Source of the DNA: Ollibium composti
GTDB lineage: Bacteria; Pseudomonadota; Alphaproteobacteria; Rhizobiales; Rhizobiaceae
Direction: 5' to 3'
DNA: 64,000 bases
Assembly: GCF_004801285.1 (NCBI RefSeq)
Contig: NZ_SSNY01000010.1
Location: forward strand, 124,001-188,000
Shown here piece by piece: positions 40,696-49,524 of the stretch (its first letter is position 1; each line of letters opens with the position of its first letter). The position numbers were made by a program, and so were the translations under genes. The notes beneath the pieces were generated by a model that saw nothing but the letters and a program-made list of their open reading frames with translations, ran no database searches and was not told where the DNA came from.

Positions 40696-41432
40696 GAGAC
40701 GGCCTCGACCGTCGCTTCCAGGATACGCTTGGCGCCGCCTTCCACCGCCAGAGCGCTCAGCCTTCCCGACCCGACCGCAAAACTATCGAGATTGACCCGG
40801 TTCGGCCGGATATCGACGGCCGTGCCCGGCGTGTGGCCGTGGACGATCACTTTCTCGTAAAGGCCGGCGTGCAGCAGGAACTCGTCGCGGATCCAGACGA
40901 GATCGCGCGCCTGCTGCCGCTCGAGCGGCGTGCCCGGCCTGATGCCGGCATGGCAGAAGAAGAAATCGCCGAAGCTGGCCGAGGTCGGCAGCGAGCGCAG
41001 GAATTCCCTGTGGCCGGCGGGAATGGCCGCCGCCAGCGCGGAGTGCCCCGCCTCGATCGATCCGGCCGTCAGCTCGACGCCGTAGGAGCGCGCCGTCTCC
41101 ACGCCGCCGAAACGGACGAACAGGCCGGTGGCGCTGGGCGCTTCGAGGAAATCGAGCAGCCCCTGCTCGTGGTTGCCCGACAGGCAAAGGACGCGGGCGT
41201 CCCGCGCCCGCCTGTCGATCAGGAAATCGAGCACGCCCTTCGAATCCGGACCGCGGTCGACATAGTCGCCGAGATGGACGATGCGCCAGTCCGCCACGCC
41301 GTCGCGCGCGATTTCGGCCGCAATCGCATCGTACATGGCGGCAAGCAGATCCAGCCGGCCATGCACGTCGCCGATGGCGTAGAGGCGCATGCCTTTCGGC
41401 GCGCGGGCGTCGCGAAAATGAAGTCCCGGCAT
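40671..41432 (-). CDS. Metallophosphoesterase (Ser/Thr phosphatase/ApaH-like)
   Basis: The 253-residue calcineurin-like enzyme has the metal motifs IGDVHGRLD, LGDYVDRGPDSKG, LSGNHEQ and VIVHGHTPG in order. These ligand a dinuclear metal centre. The substrate could be a phosphoprotein or dinucleoside tetraphosphate. It starts at ATG 41432, 35 nt downstream of lldD on the same strand, so it may share that transcript. Confidence 0.9.
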   Translation of the reverse strand: MPGLHFRDARAPKGMRLYAIGDVHGRLDLLAAMYDAIAAEIARDGVADWRIVHLGDYVDRGPDSKGVLDFLIDRRARDARVLCLSGNHEQGLLDFLEAPSATGLFVRFGGVETARSYGVELTAGSIEAGHSALAAAIPAGHREFLRSLPTSASFGDFFFCHAGIRPGTPLERQQARDLVWIRDEFLLHAGLYEKVIVHGHTPGTAVDIRPNRVNLDSFAVGSGRLSALAVEGGAKRILEATVEAVSQRAATTP

Positions 41433-41467
41433 CAAGGCTCCGCCGATTCGATAACTGCCGGCGTATC

Positions 41468-42604
41468 CTATCGGTAGAGCATGTCCTTGCCGACCGTGTT
41501 GATGTCGCGGCGGCCGCACAGCGCCAGCGTCATGTCGAGTTCCTTGCGTATGATCTCCAGCGCCCTGGTGACGCCGCGCTTGCCGTCGGCGCCGAGCCCG
41601 TAGAGGAACGGCCGGCCGATATAGGTGCCCTTGGCGCCGAGGCAGAGCGCCTTGAGCACGTCCTGGCCGGAGCGGATGCCGCCGTCCATATGCACCTCGA
41701 TGCGGTCGCCGACCTTCTCGACGATCTCCTCCAGCACCGAGATGGAGGACGGCGCGCCGTCGAGCTGACGGCCGCCATGATTGGAGACGATGATGGCGTC
41801 GGCGCCGGTCCTGGTCGCCATCTCGGCGTCCTCCTTGTCGAGGATGCCCTTCAGGATCAGCTTGCCGCCCCAGCGCTCGCGGATCCATTCCACATCCTTC
41901 CACGACAGCGAGGGGTCGAACTGCTCGTCGGTCCAGGCCTTGAGCGAGGAGAGGTCGGTGACGCCCTTGGCGTGGCCGACGATGTTGCGGAACGTGCGTC
42001 GCTTGGTGCCCAGCATACCCATCACCCAGCGCGGGCGGATGGCCATGTCCAGAATGTTTGACGGCGTCATCTTCGGCGGCGCCGACAGGCCGTTGCGCAG
42101 ATCCTTGTGGCGCTGCGCCAGGATCTGCAGGTCGAGCGTCAGCACCAGCGCAGAGCAGTTCGCGGCCTTGGCGCGATCGATGAGGTTATAGACGAAATCC
42201 TTGTCGCGCATGACGTAGAGCTGGAACCAGAAAGGCTTCTTCGTCACCGAGGCGACGTCCTCGATGGAGCAGATCGCCATGGTCGACAGTGTGAACGGCA
42301 CGCCGAATTCCTCGGCCGCCTGCGCCGCCAGCATCTCGCCGTCGGCGTGCTGCATGCCGGTCGAGCCGGTCGGCGCCAGGGCCACCGGCATAGACACCTT
42401 TTCGCCGATCATGGTCGTTTCGAGCGTGCGGTTGTCCATGTCGACCAGCACGCGCTGGCGGAACTTTATCTTCTTAAAATCCTCCTCGTTGGCGCGATAG
42501 GTGCTCTCCGTCCAGCCGCCGGAATCGGCATAATCGAAGAACATCGTCGGCACGCGCCGGCGCGCCTGGCTCTTGAGGTCGTCGATGGTGAGATGGAGGC
42601 TCAT
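41468..42604 (-). CDS. lldD: FMN-dependent L-lactate/2-hydroxyacid dehydrogenase
   Basis: The 378-residue protein is an FMN alpha-hydroxyacid dehydrogenase: DYADSGGWTESTYRANEEDF at the N-terminus, LILKGILDKEDAE (Lys), and the active-site block IVSNHGGRQLDGAPSSI (His and Arg). It then has VHMDGGIRSGQDVLKAL, the FMN phosphate site. L-lactate is the likeliest substrate, but glycolate or other 2-hydroxyacids cannot be excluded. It lies 16 nt after the FCD regulator gene and is co-oriented with it. Confidence 0.93.
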   Translation of the reverse strand: MSLHLTIDDLKSQARRRVPTMFFDYADSGGWTESTYRANEEDFKKIKFRQRVLVDMDNRTLETTMIGEKVSMPVALAPTGSTGMQHADGEMLAAQAAEEFGVPFTLSTMAICSIEDVASVTKKPFWFQLYVMRDKDFVYNLIDRAKAANCSALVLTLDLQILAQRHKDLRNGLSAPPKMTPSNILDMAIRPRWVMGMLGTKRRTFRNIVGHAKGVTDLSSLKAWTDEQFDPSLSWKDVEWIRERWGGKLILKGILDKEDAEMATRTGADAIIVSNHGGRQLDGAPSSISVLEEIVEKVGDRIEVHMDGGIRSGQDVLKALCLGAKGTYIGRPFLYGLGADGKRGVTRALEIIRKELDMTLALCGRRDINTVGKDMLYR

Positions 42605-42620
42605 CGAAAGGTTCCCAGGT

Positions 42621-43418
42621 TCAGGATCGTTTGCGTTGCAATTCGTGTTCGCCGGCGCGCTGGCGCAGTCTCAGCCGCGACACGCGCTGCCAGTCGCCGG
42701 TGCGTTCGGCCTCGGCCATCGAGCGCTCGACATAGGCGATGTGATCCATCGCAGCCTTGCGCGCGGCGGCAGGGTCGCCAGCCTTGACGGCCATGTAGAT
42801 GGCGCGGTGCTGCGCCAGCAGTTCCTCGCGCGCGCCGGGCAAGGTGAACACCAGCAGGCGGTGGCGGAAGACGCCTTCCGACAGCAGGCGGTAGCACGAG
42901 CGCAGCGTGTGCAGCAGAATGATGTTGTGGGCGCACTCGCCGACGGCGTGATGGAATTCGACGTCGATCTCGGCCTCGTCCTCGAAATCGCCGCTGTCGT
43001 AGGCCTCGTCCATGCGCGCCATGATGGCGTCGAGCAGCGCGATGTCGTCGGGCGTGGCGCGCCGGGCGGCGTATTCGGCCGCAATTCCCTCGATCTCGCG
43101 GCGGTATTCCAGATAGTCGCCGGCCGCCTTGCGATGGGTTGAGATCAGGTCCATCACCGGCTTCGAGAAGACTTGGCCGATGACGTCGGCGACATAGGTG
43201 CCGCCGCCGTGGCGGGTGACCAGCAGGCCGCGCAGTTCGAGCGTCTTCAGCGCGTCGCGCAAGATCGGCCGCGACACCTCGAAGCGCTGGGCGAGGTCAC
43301 GCTCGCCGGGCAGCCGGTCGCCGGTGCGCAGCACGCCTTCAAGGATCAGCGTCTCGATCTGGCCGATCACCTCGTCGGCCGTGCGCGAATGCTCGATGCG
43401 GGAAAAGATGTCGCTCAA
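42621..43418 (-). CDS. FCD-type GntR regulator of 2-hydroxyacid metabolism (LldR/GlcC-like)
   Basis: The 265-residue protein has a winged-helix N-terminus (about 5-70: GDRLPGERDLAQRFEVSRPI) and an FCD ligand domain (DAIMARMDEAYDS, DVEFHHAVGECAHN). TTG at 43418 gives (M)SDIFSRIEHSRTADEVIGQI, the start normal for this family. The frame continues upstream to another TTG, but this lies inside the palindromic operator at 43471-43495. Its neighbours lldD and the glc genes, and the shared operator, point to control by lactate or glycolate. Confidence 0.9.
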   Translation of the reverse strand: MSDIFSRIEHSRTADEVIGQIETLILEGVLRTGDRLPGERDLAQRFEVSRPILRDALKTLELRGLLVTRHGGGTYVADVIGQVFSKPVMDLISTHRKAAGDYLEYRREIEGIAAEYAARRATPDDIALLDAIMARMDEAYDSGDFEDEAEIDVEFHHAVGECAHNIILLHTLRSCYRLLSEGVFRHRLLVFTLPGAREELLAQHRAIYMAVKAGDPAAARKAAMDHIAYVERSMAEAERTGDWQRVSRLRLRQRAGEHELQRKRS

Positions 43419-43470
43419 CGGAAATGCCCGCGAATGAAGCCCTGTCGCATAGAATACAGGCAGCGCCGCC

Positions 43471-43495
43471 AACTGGTCAAATAATTTATCCAATT
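43471..43495. promoter_or_regulatory. Operator 1: 25-bp imperfect palindrome upstream of the FCD regulator
   Basis: Read on the minus strand it has half-sites AATTGG and ACCAGTT separated to give 25 bp. It lies 53 bp before the regulator start and matches the glcD operator at 45264-45288 in both half-sites. TTGACC, a plausible -35 element, is next to it at 43497-43502 on the minus strand. It fits negative autoregulation. Confidence 0.65.
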
Positions 43496-43639
43496 CCAGG
43501 TCAACCGTTCGGCGTATCGCCGAACCTCCTGCCCTCGCACCGCCGGATTCGGCGTTTGCCTCCCGCCGCGATTGACCTTAGAGGCGAACGTCGCACGCAA
43601 GGCCCTGTCGCGGACCTGCGGCAAACCGGGGGACCGGCC

Positions 43640-44965
43640 GTGTCGGACGAGGCATCGAATCTGGAATTCAGGCCGCGCGCCGCCGGCGCGGTGCTGGGCT
43701 TTCCCACCCACGAGGGCCGGCCGGGCGCGCTCGGCGAGGTGCATGCGCGGCCCTATCCGCTGGTCGAAGGGCCAAGGGTTCTGGTGCAGCTTTCCTTCAT
43801 GACCGAGGCGGGATCGAGCGTCGACCATGCGGTGCTCTCGGAACTGTCGCGGCGGCTCGGCATCGCCGCGCCCGACCGGCAGGCGCGCCACCATGCGATG
43901 AAGTGGGGCACCGGCACGCTGCGCTGGGAGCGGCACACGGAATTTTCCACCTATCTGTGGGAAGGCATGCTCGGCAAGAGCGGCCCCCGGCAGGAAGACT
44001 CCCCCTTCGGCAACGGCTTTTCGCCGCCGGGCACCGTGATCTCCGGCATCAGGCTGGAAATCCGCAAATGGACGCCGGCGGCCGAGAAGCTGATCGCCAA
44101 TTTCGACCCGACCAGCCTGTGCTACTCGCTGGTCGAGCACGGCAAGGCCGCCATCGTCACCGACTTTCGCCAGGACGGCGACGGGCTGACCCGCATGCTG
44201 GTGCTCGACCGCGGGCTCACGCCGGCCTCGACCGGCGCGCTGTCGCAGCGGCTGATCGACATCGAGACATACCGGACGCTGGCCGTGCTCGGCCTGCCGC
44301 TGGCCCTGTCGCTGTCGGCGCGCGTGCGGCGCATCGAGGACCGGCTGGCAACGATCACACGCGAGATGAAAGACACCGACGCGCGCGACAGCCACGCACT
44401 GCTGGCCGACCTGACCGAGCTTGCGGCCGAACTCGAGGCCGACGCCGCCGCCAGCCTCTACCGCTTCGGCGCCAGCCGCGCCTATGACGGCATCGTGCGC
44501 GAGCGGCTGGAGGCGCTGGACGAGGAACCGGTGCCCGGCCACGACACCTGGGCGGGCTTCCTCCAGCGCCGCGTCGCGCCGGCCATGCGCACCTGCCGCT
44601 CGGTCGAGGAGCGGCAGGCGAACCTGTCCCGAAAACTCACCCGCGCCACGACGCTGCTGCGCACCTGGGTGGACGTCGAGGTGGAAAAGCAGAACCGCGA
44701 CCTGCTCGCTTCCATGAACAACCGCGCCCGCCTGCAACTGCGCCTGCAGCAGACGGTGGAGGGACTGTCGGTGGCGGCCGTCTCCTACTACGTCGTCGGC
44801 CTGATCGGCTATCTGGCCAAGGGCGGCGCCTCGGCCTTCGGCCACGCCTTCTCGCCGGAAGCGGTGACGGCGGCGGCCGTTCCGGTCGCGGTGCTGGCGG
44901 TGTGGTGGGGTGTCAGGCGCATCCGCCATTCGCATTCGGAGACCGGCAAGGCGGCGGGAGAGTAA
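43640..44965 (+). CDS. DUF3422 family protein
   Basis: The 441-residue protein starts at GTG 43640 (VSDEASNLEFRPRAAGAVLG). It contains HARPYPLVEGPRVLVQLSFM, the RIEDRLATITREM coiled-coil-like segment, and two C-terminal hydrophobic segments (SVAAVSYYVVGLIGYLAKGG and AVTAAAVPVAVLAVWWGVRR). This layout matches DUF3422, an uncharacterised proteobacterial membrane-anchored family. A GGGGGA run precedes the start. It is divergent from the FCD regulator. Confidence 0.85.
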   Translation: MSDEASNLEFRPRAAGAVLGFPTHEGRPGALGEVHARPYPLVEGPRVLVQLSFMTEAGSSVDHAVLSELSRRLGIAAPDRQARHHAMKWGTGTLRWERHTEFSTYLWEGMLGKSGPRQEDSPFGNGFSPPGTVISGIRLEIRKWTPAAEKLIANFDPTSLCYSLVEHGKAAIVTDFRQDGDGLTRMLVLDRGLTPASTGALSQRLIDIETYRTLAVLGLPLALSLSARVRRIEDRLATITREMKDTDARDSHALLADLTELAAELEADAAASLYRFGASRAYDGIVRERLEALDEEPVPGHDTWAGFLQRRVAPAMRTCRSVEERQANLSRKLTRATTLLRTWVDVEVEKQNRDLLASMNNRARLQLRLQQTVEGLSVAAVSYYVVGLIGYLAKGGASAFGHAFSPEAVTAAAVPVAVLAVWWGVRRIRHSHSETGKAAGE

Positions 44966-45007
44966 CGCCAACCTACTGAAGGGGGGGCCATCGCCTGTGG
45001 CGCATTG

Positions 45008-45141
45008 CCCCTCTCCGTCGCGCTGCGCGCGCCACCTCCCCCCAACGGGGGAGGAACTGTGGCCGCGATGCCGGCGCTTCTCCAGCTTGGGTTCCTCGCC
45101 CCTCTGGGGAAAGGTGGCGCGCGCAGCGCGACGGAGAGGGG
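45008..45141. repeat. Palindromic repeat, type D
   Basis: Perfect 30-bp inverted arms (45008-45037 and 45112-45141) with CCCCTCTCCGTCGCGCTGCG at the outer end surround a 74-bp core with CCCCAACGGGGGAGG. The element occupies most of the DUF3422-glcD gap and leaves only about 120 bp for the glcD promoter. Confidence 0.88.
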
Positions 45142-45263
45142 GCGGTGCCATACGCGCTGTTCTTTCCGCATGGGAGGGCCACGCGGCCAATTGCCGCTGC
45201 GGAATGCGACGCGCTCCGCCGCTTCCGAATTCGCCGAAAGCAGCATTTGCATGCAGCTCCGCT

Positions 45264-45288
45264 AATTGGTAAAAGCTTTTTACCAGTT
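45264..45288. promoter_or_regulatory. Operator 2: 25-bp near-perfect palindrome upstream of glcD
   Basis: AATTGGTAAAA and TTTTACCAGTT form 11-bp arms with a single mismatch around a GCT centre. It ends 17 bp before the glcD ATG, just upstream of the GGAAGGA ribosome-binding site. The half-sites match operator 1 at the regulator promoter and the TTGGTxxACCAA style of LldR/GlcC-type FCD regulators. Confidence 0.75.
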
Positions 45289-45305
45289 CGACGGAAGGAT
45301 ATGTC

Positions 45306-46802
45306 ATGTCCGGCCTTGCCATGCCGAAGGCAGACAGCGAGACGATGGCCCGCCGTGCGACCATCGTCGCGGACCTCCGCGCCATCGTGCCGGGCGAAGG
45401 CGTCGTCGAGACGGTCAACGAGATGCGCGCCTTCGAGAGCGACGGGCTCACCGCCTATCGGCAACTCCCGCTTGTCGTCGTGCTGCCGGAAACGGTGGCG
45501 CAGGTGTCGCGGGTGCTGAAATACTGCAACGAGCATAAAATCCGTGTCGTGCCGCGCGGCTCCGGCACCTCGCTGTCCGGCGGCGCGCTGCCGCTGGAGG
45601 ATGCGGTGCTGCTGGTGATGAGCCGCTTCAACCGCATTCTGTCGATAGATTACCCGAACCGTGTCGTCGTCGCCCAGCCCGGCGTCACCAATCTCGGCAT
45701 CACGCGCGCGGTGGAGGAAGAGGGTTTCTACTACGCTCCCGACCCCTCCTCGCAGATCGCCTGCTCCATCGGCGGCAACGTGGCGGAGAATTCCGGCGGC
45801 GTGCACTGCCTGAAATACGGACTCACCGCCAACAACGTGCTGGGCATCGAAATGGTGCTGATGGACGGCGAGGTGATCCGCCTCGGCGGCCGGCACCTCG
45901 ATGCCGAAGGCTACGACCTGCTCGGCATCATGACCGGCTCGGAAGGTCTGCTCGGCGTCGTCACCGAGGTGACGGTGCGCATCCTGAAGAAGCCGGACAC
46001 GGCGCGCGCGCTGCTGATCGGCTTCCCGACCAGCGAGCAAGGCGGCCAGTGCGTCGCCGACATCATCGGCGCCGGCATCATTCCGGGCGGCATGGAGATG
46101 ATGGACGCTCCGGCCATCCGCGCGGCCGAGGATTTCGTCCAGGTCGGCTATCCCCTCGACTGCGAGGCGCTGCTGATCGTCGAACTGGACGGGCCGGCGG
46201 TGGAGGTCGACCACCTGATCGGACAGGTCGAGGCCATCGCCATCCGGAACGGTTCGACCACCTGCCGCATTTCGGCAAGCGAGGACGAGCGGCTGGCCTT
46301 CTGGGCCGGGCGCAAGGCCGCCTTTCCGGCGGTCGGGCGCATCTCGCCGGACTACTACTGCATGGACGGCACCATTCCGCGCAAGGAACTGCCGCGCGTG
46401 TTGCACGGCATGAGAGAGCTTTCGGAGAAATACGGCCTCGGCGTCGCCAACGTGTTTCATGCCGGCGACGGCAATTTGCATCCGCTGATCCTTTACGACG
46501 CCAACAAGCCCGGCGAACTGGAAAGCGCCGAGGCGTTCGGCGCCGACATCCTGCGCTTGTGCGTGGCGGTCGGCGGCGTGCTGACCGGCGAGCACGGCGT
46601 CGGTGTCGAAAAGCGCGACCTGATGCCGGAAATGTTCAACGAGACCGACCTCGACCAGCAGATGCGGGTGAAATGCGCCTTCGACCCCGGCCACCTGCTC
46701 AACCCCGGCAAGGTGTTTCCGCAATTGCGGCGATGCGCCGAGCTGGGACGGATGCATGTGCACAAGGGGCAAGTCGCGTTCCCGGATATTCCGAGGTTCT
46801 GA
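45306..46802 (+). CDS. glcD: Glycolate oxidase subunit GlcD
   Basis: The 498-residue FAD-linked oxidase has the PCMH-type FAD site VVPRGSGTSLSGGALPLEDA, the SIGGNVAENSGGVHCLKYG block and a C-terminal cap with GVANVFHAGDGNLHPLILYD. GlcD is the catalytic subunit converting glycolate (or D-lactate) to the 2-oxoacid. GGAAGGA precedes the ATG. It is the first gene of glcDEF. Confidence 0.95.
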   Translation: MSGLAMPKADSETMARRATIVADLRAIVPGEGVVETVNEMRAFESDGLTAYRQLPLVVVLPETVAQVSRVLKYCNEHKIRVVPRGSGTSLSGGALPLEDAVLLVMSRFNRILSIDYPNRVVVAQPGVTNLGITRAVEEEGFYYAPDPSSQIACSIGGNVAENSGGVHCLKYGLTANNVLGIEMVLMDGEVIRLGGRHLDAEGYDLLGIMTGSEGLLGVVTEVTVRILKKPDTARALLIGFPTSEQGGQCVADIIGAGIIPGGMEMMDAPAIRAAEDFVQVGYPLDCEALLIVELDGPAVEVDHLIGQVEAIAIRNGSTTCRISASEDERLAFWAGRKAAFPAVGRISPDYYCMDGTIPRKELPRVLHGMRELSEKYGLGVANVFHAGDGNLHPLILYDANKPGELESAEAFGADILRLCVAVGGVLTGEHGVGVEKRDLMPEMFNETDLDQQMRVKCAFDPGHLLNPGKVFPQLRRCAELGRMHVHKGQVAFPDIPRF

Positions 46803-46822
46803 TGATACGAGCGCCAGCGTTT

Positions 46823-46967
46823 CCCCTCCCCCTTGAGGGGGTCCGAAGGACAGCCGCGAAGCGGCCGGGAGGGGTCGACGAGGCGTCGAGGGGTTTGCTG
46901 ATGTCTCACACGGCCGCAACGACCCCCTCTGGCTGCCATGCAGCCATCTCCCCCTCAAGGGGGGAGA
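46823..46967. repeat. Palindromic repeat, type A, copy 2, between glcD and glcE
   Basis: CCTCCCCCTTGAGGGGGTCC at one end and CCATCTCCCCCTCAAGG at the other define the element. It is the reverse complement of copy 1 at 36546-36695 over most of its length. Here it occupies almost the whole 178-bp gap between two genes of one operon. Confidence 0.82.
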
Positions 46968-46980
46968 AAGGGTCGGCGCC

Positions 46981-48186
46981 ATGACCACCTTCACACCCAC
47001 CACAGCCGCCGAAACGCTCTCCACCGTCCAGTGGGCGCTGGCGGAGGAAGCGCCGCTGGAGGTCATCGGCCACGGCTCCAAGCAAGGCATCGGCCGGCCG
47101 GTGCAGGCTGAACATACGCTCGACCTCTCTCGACTGACCGGTGTAACCCTCTATGAACCGGCCGAACTGGTTCTCTCTGCGAAGGCCGGCACGCCGCTCG
47201 CCGAAATCGAAGCCCTGCTGGCCGAGAACGGCCAGCAGCTCGCCTTCGAGCCGATGGACTACGGCCCACTGCTCGGAGAGGCTCCGGGGCGCGGCAGCAT
47301 CGGCGGCGTTCTGGCGGCGAACCTTGCCGGCCCGCGCCGGCTCAAGGCGGGCGCGGCGCGCGACCATATCCTCGGCATCCATGCCGTGTCGGGGCGCGGC
47401 GAGGCCTTCAAGTCGGGCGGCCGCGTCGTCAAGAACGTCACCGGCTACGATCTTTCCAAGGGGCTGGCCGGTTCCTGGGGCACGCTGGCGGTTCTCACCG
47501 ACGTCACCTTCAAGGTGCTGCCCACCGCCGAGACCGAGACGACGCTTGCCGTGCGTGGCCTCTATGACGAGCAGGCGGTGGCCGCGATGGCGCTCGCCAT
47601 GGGCTCCAACGCGGAAGTCTCAAGTGCGGCGCACCTGCCCTATCCGGCGGTCGCGCGCGTCAACGGCGGCCGTTTCGGCAGCGATGCCACGACGCTGCTG
47701 CGCGTCGAGGGTTTCGCGCCGTCCGTCACTGCCCGACTCGCCATGCTGACGGCGCTCTTGAAAAATGCTGGCCCGCTGGAGGAAATCGCCGGCGAAAAGT
47801 CCAGGCTGCTGTGGGGCGAAGTGCGCGACTGCGCACCCTTCGCCGGAAACGACGAGCGGCCAGTCTGGCGCGTCTCGATGGCGCCGTCCGACGGCCACGC
47901 CATGGTCATGGCGTTGCGCCGGCAGACGGCCGTCGACGCCTTCTACGACTGGCAGGGCGGGCTCGCCTGGCTGCGCATGGAAAGCGGCGAGCCGGAAGCC
48001 GACCTGATGCGCGCGCTGGTGAAGAAGCACGGCGGCGGCCACGCCACGCTGGTGCGTGCCAGCGCGGCGGATCGCGCGGCGCTGCCGGTGTTCCAGCCGC
48101 AGCCGCCGGCGCTCGCCGCCCTTTCAGCGCGGCTGAAGGGTGAGTTCGACCCGAAGGCTATCCTCAACCCCGGCCGCATGGCCTAG
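46981..48186 (+). CDS. glcE: Glycolate oxidase FAD-binding subunit GlcE
   Basis: The 401-residue FAD-binding protein is a shorter GlcD paralogue, with GTPLAEIEALLAENGQQLAF, RGSIGGVLAANLAGPRRLKA and KNVTGYDLSKGLAGSWGTLA. The C-terminal FDPKAILNPGRMA is typical for the family. It starts immediately after repeat A with ATG at 46981. It is followed after 9 nt by glcF. Confidence 0.94.
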   Translation: MTTFTPTTAAETLSTVQWALAEEAPLEVIGHGSKQGIGRPVQAEHTLDLSRLTGVTLYEPAELVLSAKAGTPLAEIEALLAENGQQLAFEPMDYGPLLGEAPGRGSIGGVLAANLAGPRRLKAGAARDHILGIHAVSGRGEAFKSGGRVVKNVTGYDLSKGLAGSWGTLAVLTDVTFKVLPTAETETTLAVRGLYDEQAVAAMALAMGSNAEVSSAAHLPYPAVARVNGGRFGSDATTLLRVEGFAPSVTARLAMLTALLKNAGPLEEIAGEKSRLLWGEVRDCAPFAGNDERPVWRVSMAPSDGHAMVMALRRQTAVDAFYDWQGGLAWLRMESGEPEADLMRALVKKHGGGHATLVRASAADRAALPVFQPQPPALAALSARLKGEFDPKAILNPGRMA

Positions 48187-48195
48187 GCGGACATC

Positions 48196-49521
48196 ATGCA
48201 GACGACTTTCTCGCCCGAGCAACTCGCCGATCCGCATGTGGCGGAATCGGAAAAGATCCTGCGCAAATGCGTGCATTGCGGCTTCTGCACCGCGACCTGC
48301 CCGACCTATGTGACGCTGGGCAACGAACTCGACAGCCCGCGCGGCCGCATCTACCTCATCAAGGATATGCTGGAGGGCGGTCGGGCGGCGGACAAGGAAA
48401 TCGTCACCCATATCGACCGCTGCCTCTCCTGTTTGGCCTGCATGACGACCTGCCCGTCGGGCGTGAACTACATGCACCTGGTCGACCATGCCCGCGCCCA
48501 CATCGAAAAGACCTACAGGCGCCCCCTGCCGGACCGACTGGTGCGGGCGCTGCTCGCCTTCGTGCTGCCCTACCCCGCCCGCTTCCGTGCCGCGCTGAGG
48601 CTGGCGAAACTCGGCCGGCCCTTCGCCGGCCTGTTCGAGGGCACAGCGCTGAAACCGCTCGCCGCGATGCTGAAACTGGCGCCGAAGGCGGTGCCGGCCG
48701 CCTCTGCCGTCTCCCGTCCCGCCACTCATGCGCCGAAAGGCGCGCGGCGCGGGCGCGTGGCGTTGCTCACCGGCTGCGCGCAATCCGTTCTCGATCCGGC
48801 CATCAACGAGGCGACCGTGTCGCTGCTCACCCGCCTCGGCGTCGAAGTCGTGGTGCCGCGCGGCGAAGGGTGCTGCGGCGCGCTGGTCCATCACATGGGC
48901 AAGGAGGACGCGGCGCTGGCCGATGCACGACGCAACGTCGATGCCTGGACGCGCGAGGCCGAGGCTGGCGGGCTGGATGCCATCGTGATTACCGCATCGG
49001 GCTGCGGCACGACGATCAAGGATTACGGTTTCATGCTGCGGCTCGATCCGGCCTATGCTGCGAAGGCGGCGAAAGTCTCGGCCCTGGCGAAGGACGTGAC
49101 GGAATATCTCGCCACGCTGGACCTGCCGGAACCGGCGAGGAAGCCGGGAATCACGGTCGCCTATCATTCCGCCTGCTCCATGCAGCACGGCCAGAGGATC
49201 ACGCGCCAGCCCAAGGAGCTTCTTGGGCGCGCCGGCTTCGTGGTGAAGGAGCCGCGCGAAGGACATCTGTGCTGCGGCTCGGCCGGCACATACAACATGC
49301 TGCAACCGGAAATCTCGGCGCGCCTGCGCGACCGCAAGGTGAAGAACATCGAGGCGACGGGGGCCGCATTGGTCGCCACTGGCAACATCGGCTGCATCAC
49401 CCAGATCGCCTCGGCGGCGAAAATGCCGGTCGTGCATACAGTGCAGTTGCTCGACTGGGCCTATGGCGGGGAGCGGCCGAAGGGCATGGCGGGACCGACG
49501 ACTGCCATGGCGGCAGAGTAG
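48196..49521 (+). CDS. glcF: Glycolate oxidase iron-sulfur subunit GlcF
   Basis: The 441-residue protein has two [4Fe-4S] ferredoxin motifs (CVHCGFCTATCPTY and CLSCLACMTTCPSGVNY) and two CCG domains (GEGCCGALVHHMG and LCCGSAGTYNML). It passes electrons from GlcD/GlcE to the quinone pool. It completes the glcDEF operon. Confidence 0.96.
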   Translation: MQTTFSPEQLADPHVAESEKILRKCVHCGFCTATCPTYVTLGNELDSPRGRIYLIKDMLEGGRAADKEIVTHIDRCLSCLACMTTCPSGVNYMHLVDHARAHIEKTYRRPLPDRLVRALLAFVLPYPARFRAALRLAKLGRPFAGLFEGTALKPLAAMLKLAPKAVPAASAVSRPATHAPKGARRGRVALLTGCAQSVLDPAINEATVSLLTRLGVEVVVPRGEGCCGALVHHMGKEDAALADARRNVDAWTREAEAGGLDAIVITASGCGTTIKDYGFMLRLDPAYAAKAAKVSALAKDVTEYLATLDLPEPARKPGITVAYHSACSMQHGQRITRQPKELLGRAGFVVKEPREGHLCCGSAGTYNMLQPEISARLRDRKVKNIEATGAALVATGNIGCITQIASAAKMPVVHTVQLLDWAYGGERPKGMAGPTTAMAAE

Positions 49522-49524
49522 TCG

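Noticed and set aside
44973..47090. A 705-codon minus-strand frame over glcD and the start of glcE
   Set aside because: It runs through repeats A and D and the glcD operator, and opposes genes with clear FAD-binding motifs.
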